From Cucumis sativus (taxonomy: Eukaryota > Streptophyta > Magnoliopsida > Cucurbitales > Cucurbitaceae), in contig NC_026659.2 of assembly GCF_000004075.3 (NCBI RefSeq), positions 2,108,001-2,172,000 on the forward strand: a stretch of DNA of 64,000 bases, given 5' to 3'. How positions within the stretch are numbered: position 1 is the stretch's first letter; each line of letters begins with the position of its first letter. Below the pieces are notes generated by a model. It was not told the DNA's origin. It saw nothing but the letters and a program-made list of their open reading frames with translations, and did no database searches. Position numbers and translations under genes: made by a program. Positions 1-12,120 of the stretch are shown here, one piece after another.

Positions 1-2
1 AA

Positions 3-338
3 GGGGAAAAAGTAGACCCAGCAATGGTTCAGAAGCTTGCTGATCGGAGCAATATTTCGTTGAGCAATGGAATTGTGAAGGAGGTAAGTTTCTTGGATAA
101 GAATGAAGAGGAAAATGAGATGAGGAAGGAGAGAGCGATGGAGGAAGGAGAAAGAATTGATAGAAATGAGAAACGCCATTGTCGGATAAGAGTGGTGAGT
201 GCAGGGATTGGATTTTTGACGAATTTTGAAGATGTTTATAAGTTTTGGGCGTTTGTTTCAAGGTTTTTGGATGCAGATTTTGTGGAGAAAGAGAGATGGA
301 GATATATGGCTCTTAATCAAAAAACCATTGAAGTTTGA
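3..338 (+). CDS. PLP-dependent transferase, molybdenum-cofactor-sulfurase-like, C-terminal end (partial)
   Basis: This is the last ~111 codons of a gene that begins left of the window. The frame is open from the first bases (GEKVDP...) and runs past an internal ATG at position 24, which I do not take as the start. The C-terminal block with the pattern GFLTNFEDVYKFWAFV, then FLDADFVEKERWRYMALNQ and a final IEV, is the ending I recognise from the Arabidopsis family that includes At2g23520, At4g37100 and At5g66950. Those are annotated as PLP-dependent transferases related to the aminotransferase part of molybdenum cofactor sulfurase. The PLP-binding lysine region lies outside the window, so activity cannot be judged. 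An acidic/basic stretch (NEEENEMRKERAMEEGE) sits just before the conserved end and looks like a variable linker. The substrate is unknown to me. The identification rests on recognition of the C-terminus only. Confidence 0.72.
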   Translation, partial: GEKVDPAMVQKLADRSNISLSNGIVKEVSFLDKNEEENEMRKERAMEEGERIDRNEKRHCRIRVVSAGIGFLTNFEDVYKFWAFVSRFLDADFVEKERWRYMALNQKTIEV

Positions 339-2654
339 AAATCTCCTTCTCCTTCTTCCTCTTCTTCTTCCTCTTCTTTCTTTTTTTTAATAACTTTTCA
401 TTTTCATTTTTTAAACTATAATTTCACAAATCTTATTCATGCTTTTATTATATTGTTATTACTCTTTCGATAATCATCATTTTAAGTTTCTTTTTCTTTC
501 TTTTTCATAAACTTAAAATTGATTTGGATTCAAATTGAGATTTAAAGTTATTCTTACCAGTAATAATTACTTTATGCTTTTTTCTGTTCATGATTTAGAC
601 TTTAAATTAAATTAAATTTTTTATTTTGTAGATAATTTTGAATTCAAGAAAGAAAATTAGAAATGAACCAATCTAAAATATATATATATATATACACGAA
701 AAACAAACAAAACTCAAAGTTAAATTACATCTCAAAAACTAATCAAATCAAAGAAAGAAGTTTGATTCCTTGGTTGCGACCTTGCCTAAAGCTTAACTTT
801 GTGTCAAATGTATGCCCTAAGTCCTATAGGCGAAGGATAGCATAAGGAAAGGAGTTGAGCACGCATATGTTCAAACTACTTGTTGAAGCAAAGTTAATTT
901 TAGCTTGGGTAAATGCATGTTTCTAGGTTAAAGAATTTGAAATCAGCCAAATTTAACTTTCGAATCTTAGTTCTAAGAAGAAAAGAAAATCATAAATCAA
1001 TTGATGTATAAATACATGTAGTTCAAAGAAAATAAGTTTATTATTCACTCTCTATACTATAAGCTTGTTATACTATTATACTCTTTAATAAGTATATATA
1101 GGAGTATCTGTAACGAGTAAAAAGCTAATAGACAATTCTAATTCTACATGTCATCTTTTTCGTCCAAATTATAAATTCACTATTTGAGACATGTGAAAAT
1201 CAATTGTCTTTCCTTTTCTTGATTTTTCCATTACCATTCAACAACAGTGAGATGGAAGATCAAAATGTCTAACTTTTTAATAATAATTTATGCTTATATC
1301 CATTATATTATGTTCAATTTTTCAGTTCCACACGTTCTTATCAACCTCTACCTCCAATCTAAGTATAGCTAGTAGTGTAGAATTTATATCCAATAAAGTA
1401 ATTTTTTTTGTTAAAAAAATCCTAATTTGACCAAAATGTATAAAAAAAAAAAATTGATGTGAACATATCTGTTTTTCTAATAAATTTGAATTAAAAGACT
1501 TCTAACCAACCATTTACCATAACCACTCCCAAGTTTTTTTTTAAAAAGTTCCATGTCTATGGAAATCGCATTCATTCAATCAAAAAGATTGATAGAGCCT
1601 CATAAAATTTGGTAATTTACAACGTCATTTATGTAAGTTTATTTTGATATTAGCTTTTTAAATTACAAATTCAGTATTTAAACTTTGAAATTCAATTTTA
1701 ATTGAACGAAATCTTTTAGGTCAAATAATTATTATTGGAGTATTTTATTCTTACTTATGATATTTGTTGGCAAAAGCGAAGTCATAAATAAAGACAGCGA
1801 CTATTTTTATGTAAGACTTAACTGCTTCCCTTACCTTTTTATTTTTATAAACACCGACACAATTTTCTTTAAAAAAGTCTCAAAGTTCAATTACAATAAA
1901 TAACCTCAATTTTAAAATAAGTTTTTGTAGATGGAAATGTTTGTGTTATGTGTTGTAATATTATTTACACCGATATTTCAAAATATGGTGTACAATTTAA
2001 CCAAATTTAAAGATAATTGAGATCACAAAATGTCATCGAAATTAATTACTTTCTTTACAGAACCGAAAATTTTGAAATAGAAACATCATTAAAAGAAACA
2101 TTAATAGAATAAAAGAAAATACCAAATGTTAAGACTATAGGTGAACTATCCTATGAATTATTTAGTCAAACTTCTCGGACCTAGAAAATAAGAGTAATGA
2201 ATGAGGAAATATTTTCTTTTCTTCTTGTGGTTATGAGCCTTGAGATGCAATTGCAACAGTTGAGAAAATTGACAACTACATTAAAGATGATTTTCATCAT
2301 ACAAAATAGAAACCATAACTGATAAAGCACAGAAGTTCTCAATAACATTTTATACCCAAAATCAGCAAAGTTACAAATACCAAATTGCTACATCTTGTTC
2401 TCCCCATAACATGGTCTAAATTGAAACTCCACAACATCATTTCAAGCTACTTTTATTCAATAATGATAAGAACAAAATAATAGATATGGTATTCGAATAT
2501 GGATCATAATCAAGCTTCTATGTTCTATGCTAAAGGGGAAACGATTTGATTTTCAAGAGCTCGGCGCCAAAGATTCGAATCAACAGAAATGGCAAAGAAC
2601 AAAATACAAAGAAGAGGAAATATGGAGCAGAAATACCACTGCCACTGGGGGTTT
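339..2654. other. Convergent intergenic region between the PLP-transferase and NRS/ER
   Basis: About 2.3 kb of AT-rich DNA separates two genes whose 3' ends face each other. It holds the 3' flank of the left gene (a CT-rich run from about 340 to 390), a short TA repeat near 677-695, and the presumed 3' UTR of the NRS/ER gene on the right (roughly 2300-2654). Open frames here, including one at 663-845, are short and of low complexity. I see no gene. Confidence 0.6.
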
Positions 2655-4015
2655 TTAAGCGGTAGGAGTTTTCTGATTTGGCTTGAACACATACTTGATG
2701 AGAGAGTCCTTGATGGACAAGAGTTCAGGGAATTCGTTCTTCAACTTGGTTGCATCGAGCTCATTGTTGCTCCGTGGCGCGACGATCACTTTGGCTTGCT
2801 CATCCAGAGTGAAGTTCTTCCATGTGAAATTGGGGTCAATGAATTGCTTGTACATCTCCAAGATCTCATTGTGGCTCACCACTCCTGGGTTGGTGAAGTT
2901 CCATATTCCAGTGAGGTTTCTTTTTGCCATTTCAATGGAGATTGGAAGGAGTTCGTCCAAGATTGTCATTGAGTTTGGGATGTCGACAACCTTCTCGTAT
3001 CTAGTAATCTTTGTAATGAAGTTGCGAGGATTTGATAAGTCCGAGGATATAGGCATCCGTACGCGCAAAGTGCACACATTCTCATAGTTCTTCAGCAGAT
3101 CCTCAACCTTTAACACCCAAAATGTGGAAGTGACATGAAAATGGGATCAGCCATCAAGCTCAAAGAACACATTTGATACATTTTCATCAAAAACTAGAAG
3201 CAATCAATTATCAGAATATTGGAGATAACAAAGTACAATGCTGCCCTGGATTGAACCTTAGGAAGTTTCATTTCTAATGAAGGTAATAACAATCCAGATC
3301 TAAAGAACATTCAAAAGCTCCAACAAGTAAAAATCCAATCTCCAAACGATCGGTTTGCCTTTAAAATAATCCCAAATATCAATCAAAACAGCGACTGATT
3401 TCAATTGCTAAACAAAACCATTCACTCTGGTCTTACAGATCTGAACTCAAATTTCCAGAATGCAACTAAAAACATACAACTTCAAGTTTTCCAAAATCAA
3501 AATTAAACAGGGGGGAACAACAAAACAACAAAACAACAATGAAGCAGTGAAAATCAGTAGCTCACCATAGCTTTCGTCTTGGAATAGAAGGATCCAATAA
3601 AATTAGGGATTTCATCCTCCTTGAATCCAATCCCCGAATTGATAGGATGTGCGGAATCGTACTCGAAAATGCAGCCAGTGGCGTAATTAATCAAGATCAA
3701 GCCTCTCTCACGGCACACATCGGCCAAGCTCAAGGTTCCGACCACATTGGTTCTAATGGTCTCGACCTTATGCGATTCGCACCAATCGACGTTGGGTCGG
3801 CCAGTGACTCCAGCAGCGTTGAAGACATGGGTTGGGTTGACAGCGGCGATATCAGCCTCGAGGGAGGCGCGGTTCTCGAGGCGGCCAGAACCGTAAGTGA
3901 AATCAATACCCTGTTTTTGGCAGAGGTGGCCAAGCAAACCGCCAATCCAGCCAGTCCGGCCGTAAATCAAGAACTTGAGAGTAGAAACTGACCCACTGTC
4001 AGCGAGAATCCCCAT
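2655..4015 (-). CDS. NRS/ER: NRS/ER: bifunctional UDP-4-keto-6-deoxy-D-glucose 3,5-epimerase/4-reductase (UDP-L-rhamnose synthesis)
   Basis: Two exons on the minus strand: 4015-3566 (150 codons, ends KAM, donor GTGAG) and 3107-2655 (150 codons plus TAA, acceptor AAAG). They join in phase 0 to give a 300-residue protein, matching the ~301 aa of Arabidopsis NRS/ER (UER1). It is a cytosolic short-chain dehydrogenase-like enzyme that epimerises UDP-4-keto-6-deoxyglucose at C3/C5 and reduces C4 with NAD(P)H to give UDP-L-rhamnose, a pectin and flavonoid-glycoside donor. Seen directly: a nucleotide-binding glycine motif GRTGWIGG at residues 19-26, and the catalytic Y144-x3-K148 pair in YSKTK just before the splice site. 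The fold continues in exon 2 with VRMPISSDLSNPRNF. The intron (3108-3565) is 458 bp. The start is the ATG at 4015; upstream lies a GAA repeat typical of a leader, then an AT microsatellite at 4185-4206. Confidence 0.95.
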
Positions 4016-4037
4016 GGGTAATGGCAGAAGGAAGAGG

Positions 4038-4070
4038 ATTGAGGAAGAAGAAGAAGAAGAAGAAGAGATT
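4038..4070. repeat. (GAA)n-rich tract in the NRS/ER 5' leader
   Basis: A purine-rich GAA/AGG run lies directly upstream of the NRS/ER start codon on the opposite (coding) orientation as TTC repeats. CT/TTC-rich leaders are common in plant 5' UTRs. Confidence 0.7.
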
Positions 4071-4184
4071 CAAAGGAAATGGGAAGAGAAATATATTTTG
4101 GATTTGGATCCAAGAAATTGAACCAATTCTTCAATCTGAATCCTCGAGGATTTCAATTTCATGTACACACACACACTGAAAGAA

Positions 4185-4206
4185 ATATATATATATATAT
4201 ATATAT
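4185..4206. repeat. (AT)n microsatellite upstream of NRS/ER
   Basis: An uninterrupted AT dinucleotide run of about 11 units lies ~170 bp upstream of the NRS/ER start codon, just after a short AC run (ACACACACACAC). It is likely length-polymorphic. Confidence 0.85.
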
Positions 4207-7200
4207 CTTTACATGTGAATTAAATTAAATACTAATATATCGGTTTCGGTTTGGGGATGAATTAATGTGGTGTCAGAATTTTACGAATTTTTCTTTTTTA
4301 ATAAATACTCCAAATCCAAATCCAAATAAATTATTAATCTTTTTTCGCATTTTCTTACAACTATAAATTTTGTCTATATTTCTCATGCTAATCATATTCA
4401 TATTCATATCACCTCATTTTTATGGATGCAATTACATTCAACGTCCTATGGTATCAATACCAAACAATAACATGTAATCTTATTATCATTACCTTGTTAT
4501 CAAAATTCAACTTTACTTACATTTCATACAAAAATGCATTAAATAATAAAAAATATTTAATTTAAAAAAATTATTCTTTACAAATATGATAAGTGATTAA
4601 TGATATCATATGGTTAGATACCTTGAATTATTAGAGGATTATCAATTTTAAATTTGTTATTTTTACAAAATAAAAAATGTAATAATATGAATTATATATA
4701 TATATTTTGTATACATAGTGTCTCTGTTTTTAATTTCAAACTAATTCTATTTAACCTATATATTGTAAGCAATTTAACCTATATATTTTAAATGGTTACA
4801 ATTTTAGTTTATTTTTTTTATTAAGTTATGTTTTTAAATTTAAGAATTCAATAATTTTACTTTCGAATTTAAGTTTTGTTTCCATTACTTTTTTAAAGTT
4901 AACTTTTCATCGAATAATAACTTTTCGTGTTTAATGTTTTATTAATTAATTATATAACCATTAATTAAATTTTACTATTATAATTGATATTTAAATTAAT
5001 TTTAAAATTTTAATTCACTCTTTTAAATTAATTCATAAACATTAGTGACATAAGAATCAAATTAATTATTGGATATTGGCCTCAATATTTAAGTTTTTAC
5101 AATAGTCATAAATCTTAAGATGCCAATAGCTTTTCTCCTTTTCTTTTCTTTCTTTTTTTCAATAATCAAAACAAGCTTTCTTTTCTTTTTCATTTTTTTT
5201 TTTCAATTCATTTTCAAGAAAAAGAAATCCCAATAAAAATATGTTTACTAAATTTTAATTTTTAAATTTTATATTACATTAAATAAAATTCCAAACTAAT
5301 AATTATATAAATTTAAAATTTGAACTTTTACCGGGATATCAATTTACACAATTGTGACCAACCAAATATAATATGGAACTTATAATTTAAGTCAATTAAA
5401 TTAATAAGTTCTCATAAATCAATCATTTTAAAAAGCTTTCAAAGAAAATTTTGTTTAAATTAAACATTTAAAATAATTCATTTATGAAAAGCTTCTAAGT
5501 TTAATTGAATTATAAATTTATACGAGATTTTTTCAACAAAAATGAGGACAATTACATAATCCACTATTTAAATTTATACAATTTATAAGTTCATAGTTGA
5601 TACTATCAACTAAGACGTTTTATTATAAAACTTTATTTTATTAGGTTTAGACATTTTTTAAGTTAATCCAAGTTAAAAAAAACTTAAAATAGAAAATGCT
5701 TTATAAGAATAAGTCAAAATTTTAGTTCTTAATCTTTTATATTTATATTTACAGGTTATTAAACTTTTAAAAGTACTTTTTAACATGATCCAAAAATTGC
5801 TAATTTTGACCATTAATCTACTAAATTTTGATCAAATTTTCAAATAATTCTTAAACATTTAATCTTGTTTAATTCTTAAACTTTTAATCTTGTTGTTTAA
5901 TGTGTTTTGACTTTTTCAATATTGTTTAATATCTATATATTTGTTTTTATATGAAATTAAAGTTTAAAATAATTTAATTAGATAAAAATTTACTTTTTTT
6001 AACAATGAGATCAACTTATTTTTCCTTTAATGTTGAATATTTACTCTTTTGAAGTTAACACAATTAAGGTCAGATCAGATGAGCTGGACTTCATTTATTT
6101 ATTATTTTATATGAGCTCATGGTAATATTTATCTTTAATCAAAACTATATATTAAGAGATATAATGTTGACTATAGCACATTGAACCGTTCTTCTTTGCA
6201 TATATTCTATTAAATAACTTTATGTATGATTCAAATAGTGTCGCACGTTTTTTAATTTTAGATTTTAGAAGTCTTAATTTTAATTTCTTGATTACTTTAG
6301 GTTCAATTGATTTTTATGAAATTTTTATTTAAATTAGTTATCAGTTAAAAGTGTATTAATTAGTTTAATAAGTGGTCGAGCTAGATTTCATCGCCTAAAT
6401 CCAAACCAAATGATAAATTTGAACTATTCATAAGAGCTAGTCTTACTAGTGTGACTAGGTCAAACACAAGAAGCACAAATGATTTCTCAATCAACAAATA
6501 GTTAACAGTCCAAGGGTAAGATTGTTGCACCTTATATAAATAAAACATAACGTTGCTTTTGCTCTAGGGAACAACCTCACAACGTCGACGGAACTTAGAG
6601 TATCGTGGTGCTATGTGCATTTTGCGCATAAAGACAATAGTGTCTTTTACCCTTGAAACGCTGTCTAATTTACTCACTATAATTTTGTTTCTTTTAGTCT
6701 TAATTTGACATCAACATCCAATTCAACCATTGATTTGCTCGTAAACTACGTAAAATTATAATAAAAATTCTAAATTAAGCGAGATAATTAGATAGCATAT
6801 TCTCGGTGTTATCAATCGGACCTGCATAACAGAAAAAAGAAAAAGACTTTCATTATTTAGAATGACATGGTTAGACATGTTTATGAATTTGAGGCCCATG
6901 ACAATCTTGGGAGCCCACTATTGGGCCCTAACAAACAGCCCATACTTTGAATTTTTTTTAAAAAAGATAGTGTCGGTTGCATTGTTAAATGTCCAAAATA
7001 AATTGACCATTTGAAGTCGTTTATTTTCTTCTCAATTAATATCGTACGGGTTAGTTTTACAATAAATATTTTACTTTTTTTCTACTACTTAAGGTTTCAC
7101 ATAAATTTGTGATATAAGACGTTATCATATTTACAAAGTTTTTTCCTTCTCATTTAATATTATGTATCAAATTTTACCGATTTCGTAGCTCCCAGGTAAA

Positions 7201-8504
7201 GAAGGTTAGGTAAATTTACTCTTACTAGCTAGCTTAAACTTTTGAGTAAATTAATGATTCAAGATTAGAGAAATTGAGAGTTTAGAGTACTATAGATATA
7301 AAATTAAATAATAGAATAACGATATATTAGCCCTTTTTTTTTTGGTTGGTGGTGAATTTAATCATTTTGCCCATCAAGATATCAAAAGTTGAACATGTAA
7401 TTAATTCTCTTAATCCACCTTTTATCTCCAATTAATCACCAACTTAAAACAACCATTAATAAAATAATTATGTTTCTCCTCAATGCAATGCCATGCATAA
7501 AAGAAGAAAATTCACATGCAATGTTATTAACATACTTTTCTCAATTCAATTAACAGAGATTATAATAAATAAATATTTTATAGTTTTTAAAGTTAAAATC
7601 TCTATTATTTATGTTATATTCACGTTACCAACATTTTTGTTGCTTCTTTTTTATATGCCAATATCAAATAAAATTTTAGAGATAAACTTAATATCTCGTC
7701 GACCGAGTGGAGTATATTATCATGTAAAACTATAATTTTAGCAATCGAAATTCGTGTCATGACAAATGGAAGTATATTTTTATGTAAAAATAATTTTGGG
7801 TGCACCAAGTAATTAATCGTTTAGTTATATTGTATGTTTCTCTGATAAAAAAATTCAAAACTTGAAAAAAGATCACCACTACGAAATGTACATTCCTTAA
7901 CTCATGAACAATAATAGCAGACTTAGAGTGGAGTGGAAAAAAAAAAAAAAAATCATAAAAGCTCATTTCACATTTATATTTTATGAAAAACAATGTTTTT
8001 CCGATTTTTCAAAATTCTTCATAGTTTTCCGTGTAAAACAAACAAGTCATTAAAAGATAGATCTTTTTTAAAGTTCAAGTTAAATAGACAAAAATTTATT
8101 GAGACGTAACTTTGTAATTTAATCTAAAGAATATAACTCTTACGTCGAATGAATCAAATTCACATATATATATATGTATATATAGCATTTATCGTCACAT
8201 AAGAACAATAGCTCATCATCTGATAAAATTATTAAGGAGAAAATCCAAAATTACGAAAAGAAAAAAAAAGAATGAAAGGCAAGAAATGTAGAATTTGATG
8301 TATTAAAGAAAGCCAACAATTTACAACCTTAAAGAAAAGACATGTTAATCAAATCTCTGTCACAATATCCTTAATTCTCTAACCTCATTTTACAGTAAGC
8401 TTAATCTCATGTTTTTGTTACTCTCTCTGTCAGCATAACCTTTTACCAAAAGCTACAACATATTTCATATTATAATTGGATGAAAAATTTTCTGTCTCTT
8501 CTTT
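4207..8504. other. Intergenic region between NRS/ER and KNAT7
   Basis: About 4.3 kb of AT-rich sequence between the NRS/ER promoter side and the KNAT7 3' side. Most of it is low-complexity A/T with no coding frame longer than ~80 codons. Two less AT-rich stretches stand out: 6530-6660 and a cluster of GGCCCA/TGGGCC words at 6893-6942. The 3' UTR of KNAT7 probably occupies about 8280-8504. I see no gene. Confidence 0.6.
6893..6942. promoter_or_regulatory. Cluster of site II-like elements (GGCCCA/TGGGCC)
   Basis: Within 50 bp there is GGCCCA (6893), GCCCA (6913), TGGGCC/GGGCCC (6922-6928) and GCCCA (6938). Such words are bound by TCP factors and mark promoters of many plant housekeeping genes. 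Here no coding gene lies immediately on either side: the NRS/ER start is 2.9 kb to the left and the KNAT7 stop 1.6 kb to the right. The regulatory role is therefore inferred only. Confidence 0.4.
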
Positions 8505-11500
8505 TTATCTCTTGCGCTTGGACTTCAAAGATGTCACTGACTGAGAGTTGCTGTGCCAGTTTCTCTTCCTTTGGTTGATGAACCAATTGTTTATTTGTTT
8601 CAGCTGCAAACCTGTCTCCTCCACTAGCTTAGCCTTATCGTCTTCCTGGATAAACAAACACGAAATATTATAGAGGTTTTCCATTTTCGAAGATGGGAGT
8701 TTTGTTTGTTTATTTTTTCTTTACTTACAGTTGGGTATGGCCATTTAGAATGTTGCTGCCACCAGTTTTTCAAAACTGTTGTTGTATCCCCAGGTAACTT
8801 CCCTGCCCTTCTCTTTCTCAATATTTCCTCTCTCACATCTTCAATTCTTGACTTGAAACCCTGCAACACACCACCACATTTTAGACTCCAAATCAGGTTC
8901 ATCTCCAACACCACAAATTTGTTCATATAAATTAGTTCTTTGTCTTTCCCTTTTAATCTGCAATGTATGTAATGGGAAAGTTCTTTTTTAATCATGAAAA
9001 GGGAACCTGTTTCAGCTCAATCTTCAGTTCTTGGCGGACCCTCTCCATCAGCGACCTTTCGGATTCAGTTGGTAGCAGTGGTCCGAATCCCATCATGTCG
9101 TGTGCGTCGGCTCCAGATTGATCGAGCGAAAAGTCCATCGGAATGTCGTCTTCGTCGTCCGACATTGTTGCACCGGTTCCTTCACCAAGGCTTACTCCTA
9201 CGGAACATGATAAATAGCAAACGAAGTTGGTAAAGGGCACTTCAACCTTTAATGTCTCTCCATGTTTGGTAATGGAAAATGCCTTTCAAATATCCAAGAC
9301 ACCAAACTTTGACCAGAGTTAATATCAGCAACTAAAGAAGCAAGGTCTAATCTACTTTGGCGGTGTCAATAATTGTAGCAATCATATTTTTCCATTAGAA
9401 AATAACAAGGACGGTTCCACTTCCATCATCAACTAACTGTACTTAAAATCTCATTATATTTTAACAACCTTTTCTCCTACATGACTTGATATGACATTAA
9501 ACCCACATGTTATTTGTTATTTCAACATATCTTTGACTTTTTCTCCTACCAAAACAATAAATAAAATTAAAGGTGTGAGAATTCAAAACCACCCGAAGTT
9601 TGTAGAATAAGATACTTTTATGTACTTTTAGCAACTAGTCCTTGTAAAAGTTCAGAGTAGAATAAAGAAAATCCAGCTGAATTTAATTTAAACAAAGCAC
9701 TTTTAACTTTCTTGCACAGTAGATTTTTAAAATAAAGGAGATAGAATTTGAATCTCCAACTCAAAAAGAAGGCATTAATGTCAACATTTTGAATGATAAT
9801 AATAAATAGTTTGACTTGTTCAGTTACCAAATCTTGGTGTCTTATTTAGTTTTAAACATATCCAAATTTAACAGACCAAAAAAGCCGCATAAAGTGCAGC
9901 ATTTAGTTAAATACTGTCAGGATGAGCCTCCAATGCCCTTTAGGCGGCCTAGGGTCCTTAATACAAAAGCTTGCATTGGTATTTAAGACCCTACACCACA
10001 GCCCTTAGGTCCTCAGCAGCATCCATTGGCAGACGCAGTAATGAATAGTTTCTATGCATTCTCAATGCTAGGGTTCAAAATAGAGATGATTTAAAACAGA
10101 CAGAATAACTGATCATGAACTTCATGGAGGTATGGAGATTGAGAATAGGGACCATTGTAGTTGTAGTTATAGGAGGGCAGGTCTAAAACTGGCAAACCCA
10201 ATCAATAAGCAACAGATTACTTTATGATAAAATGCCTAGTTTCTTTAACCCATCCAATCAACTGCTTGAGTGGTAACCCTTTCATTCGCCAGATTGTTTT
10301 GTTAAATCATATAACTAGAAAGGTCACTCACTCACCAATGAAAGAGGTTTTTTTTTTCTCTTTTTTTATTTAAAAAAAAAAACTAAAATAAAATATCTTA
10401 TTTAGTCTCTATGTTGTGATAAAATTAAAAAAATAAAACCTCATTAATAGTCCCAACTTAGGATTAGTGATTTCTTTTAATAAAATACTAAAGCACCGTA
10501 GGATCAGGTGGTGTATAAGAATATCTCACTAGAACAATAAAGCACGGTTAAACTAAACATGAGGACTTTATCAAACTGTGAGAATGAACTAAATTCTATT
10601 TATAAACCACATACAATAAGTTCTAAATCTTTCTAACTCATAGCCAAATTTGCAAGTTAAGTTTACAAAAACATAACAGCTTTGTCGTTGGGTATATCCA
10701 TATCCTAAAAAAATATTAGGTCACTTGAATGATTAAAAATGATCAGTTGGTGATTAATGTAATCATATATGATAAGTGTAGCTCTTTTAGTCTATTTTTA
10801 TATATAGAAAGAAAAAAGAGAGAGGAAAAAGAAGTAGCTAGCTAGGTTCATGTACTATCTTTACAAAGCAAAAAGATGAAGAAATATAATAATAGGGAGA
10901 ATATTATTATTGTTTACAGTGGAACGCAAGTATTGCCAGGGGCAAGCAACCTTATCTGTTGGTGTCCCCTATTGGTGGTACCCTCACCGAACCCAACAGA
11001 CCAATCCTTTTCCCAACTACAATCTTGGTATTCACAAGTAGGGACCTCTTTTGCACCCACTTCCATGGCTGCTTTTCACCATAATCCTCATCCCTCAAAC
11101 CCCCCAAAACAAAAAAACCCCTTTCAAAAAATCCTCCGGTGTTTGTTTTTTTACCCTCATTTGGACCCGAATTCAAACCAAAACAAAACCCCCCTTTGTT
11201 TTAACATCTCTATACACTCATAACACAAAGAAACCATGCACATATTCATGCTGTAACATTTTCGAGACTTTTATGCACATTCAAAACTGATGATAAATCA
11301 TGGGTTTATCTTTGTTTTTCTTGTTTTAAAGGGATTTTTGTTAAGAATTGAGATGAGATAGTTAGATGTACATACCTGTAAGAGCTTGTAGAGTGTTTTC
11401 AATTTCACGGCAAGCCATAACAGCTTCAACTGCGTGGACTCTCACATGTTGTTGAAGCTGCTCTTTGAAAGAACACAAAACGATCATATACTGTGCCTGA

Positions 11501-11935
11501 AAAAAGAAAAGAAAAGAAAAGAAACCCCATCATAAATTAAAAAACAAAGTTCAACCCACTTTCCAAAATACGACTAAATCTTTTCTTTAAAATAAATAAA
11601 GAAAGAAAAATCACCAGAAAATTGTCAAGCTCTTGTCGCTCGTGAGGCGTTAAGGAATGAGCATTTTGGTGATGCTGTTGAGAAGAAGCATAAGAGCGCA
11701 AAATATGGTGGGATTGAGAAAGCTGGGCATCGATCATCGGAAGCTGATCAATCGGAGTAGCAACACGAAGACAAGCAACATGAGCTGAAAGAAGCTGCTC
11801 ATAAAGTGGATGAGTAGCAATCTCCGCTTTCAGTTGACTGTTATGAACTCCCTCGCCGGAAACCGAAACGTCGCCGCTTAAGCCACCACTAGACCCACCT
11901 GCAGCAGTCATCATTCCCAACCCAGGTTCTTGCAT
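8505..11935 (-). CDS. KNAT7: KNAT7-type class II KNOX homeodomain transcription factor
   Basis: Five exons on the minus strand: 11935-11615, 11496-11376, 9197-9007, 8860-8729 and 8645-8505 (TAA). All have GT-AG borders and join to a 301-residue protein; Arabidopsis KNAT7 has 291. Order of domains: KNOX1 at about 34-76 ([15 protein letters not shown]...), KNOX2 at about 101-148 ([20 protein letters not shown]), an acidic linker ([12 protein letters not shown]), the ELK segment at about 202-222 ([14 protein letters not shown]), and a TALE homeodomain at about 224-286. The homeodomain shows the three-residue loop signature WPYP and the recognition helix [13 protein letters not shown]. The opening MQEPGLGMM closely matches the KNAT7 subgroup. 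KNAT7 is a nuclear regulator of secondary-wall deposition that works with BELL, MYB and OFP partners. Intron 2 (9198-11375) is long at 2.2 kb. The frame stays open upstream of the chosen ATG. Confidence 0.97.
9930..10029. repeat. Imperfect inverted repeat in KNAT7 intron 2
   Basis: A stretch less AT-rich than the rest of the intron. Inner arms 9950-9964 and 9979-9993 pair at 13 of 15 positions (TAGGGTCCTTAATAC against GTATTTAAGACCCTA) around a 14-nt loop. The outer ends carry CCAATG (9930-9935) and CATTGG (10024-10029). The middle of the stem does not pair well. It could be a small foldback element or an old inverted-repeat transposon. Confidence 0.45.
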
Positions 11936-12073
11936 TTCAAATGAACCCCTCGAAAAACCCAAGTTAAAATTAGCAGAAAAAAGCAAAAAGGGGTTGTGTA
12001 GAAAAAGGTAAATTAGAAAGTAAAGAAGGAAAAAAGAAGAAATGAGTGAGCCCAAATAGTGAAATTGGTGATT

Positions 12074-12120
12074 GAAGAAGAAGAAGAAGAAGAAGAAGAA
12101 GAAAAAAAAAAGGGTTTGTT
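12074..12120. repeat. (GAA)n microsatellite and A-run in the KNAT7 5' leader
   Basis: Nine or ten GAA units followed by an A-run, read as TTC/T repeats on the KNAT7 strand, ~140 bp upstream of its start codon. Together with the GA-rich runs at 12183-12345 it makes a pyrimidine-rich leader in the sense orientation. Confidence 0.8.

Noticed and set aside
10876..11290. Two overlapping plus-strand open frames of 80-115 codons inside KNAT7 intron 2
   Set aside because: They lie in a clear intron, consist of Pro/Asn/Lys-rich low-complexity sequence from CCCCAAAA-type runs, and show no domain.
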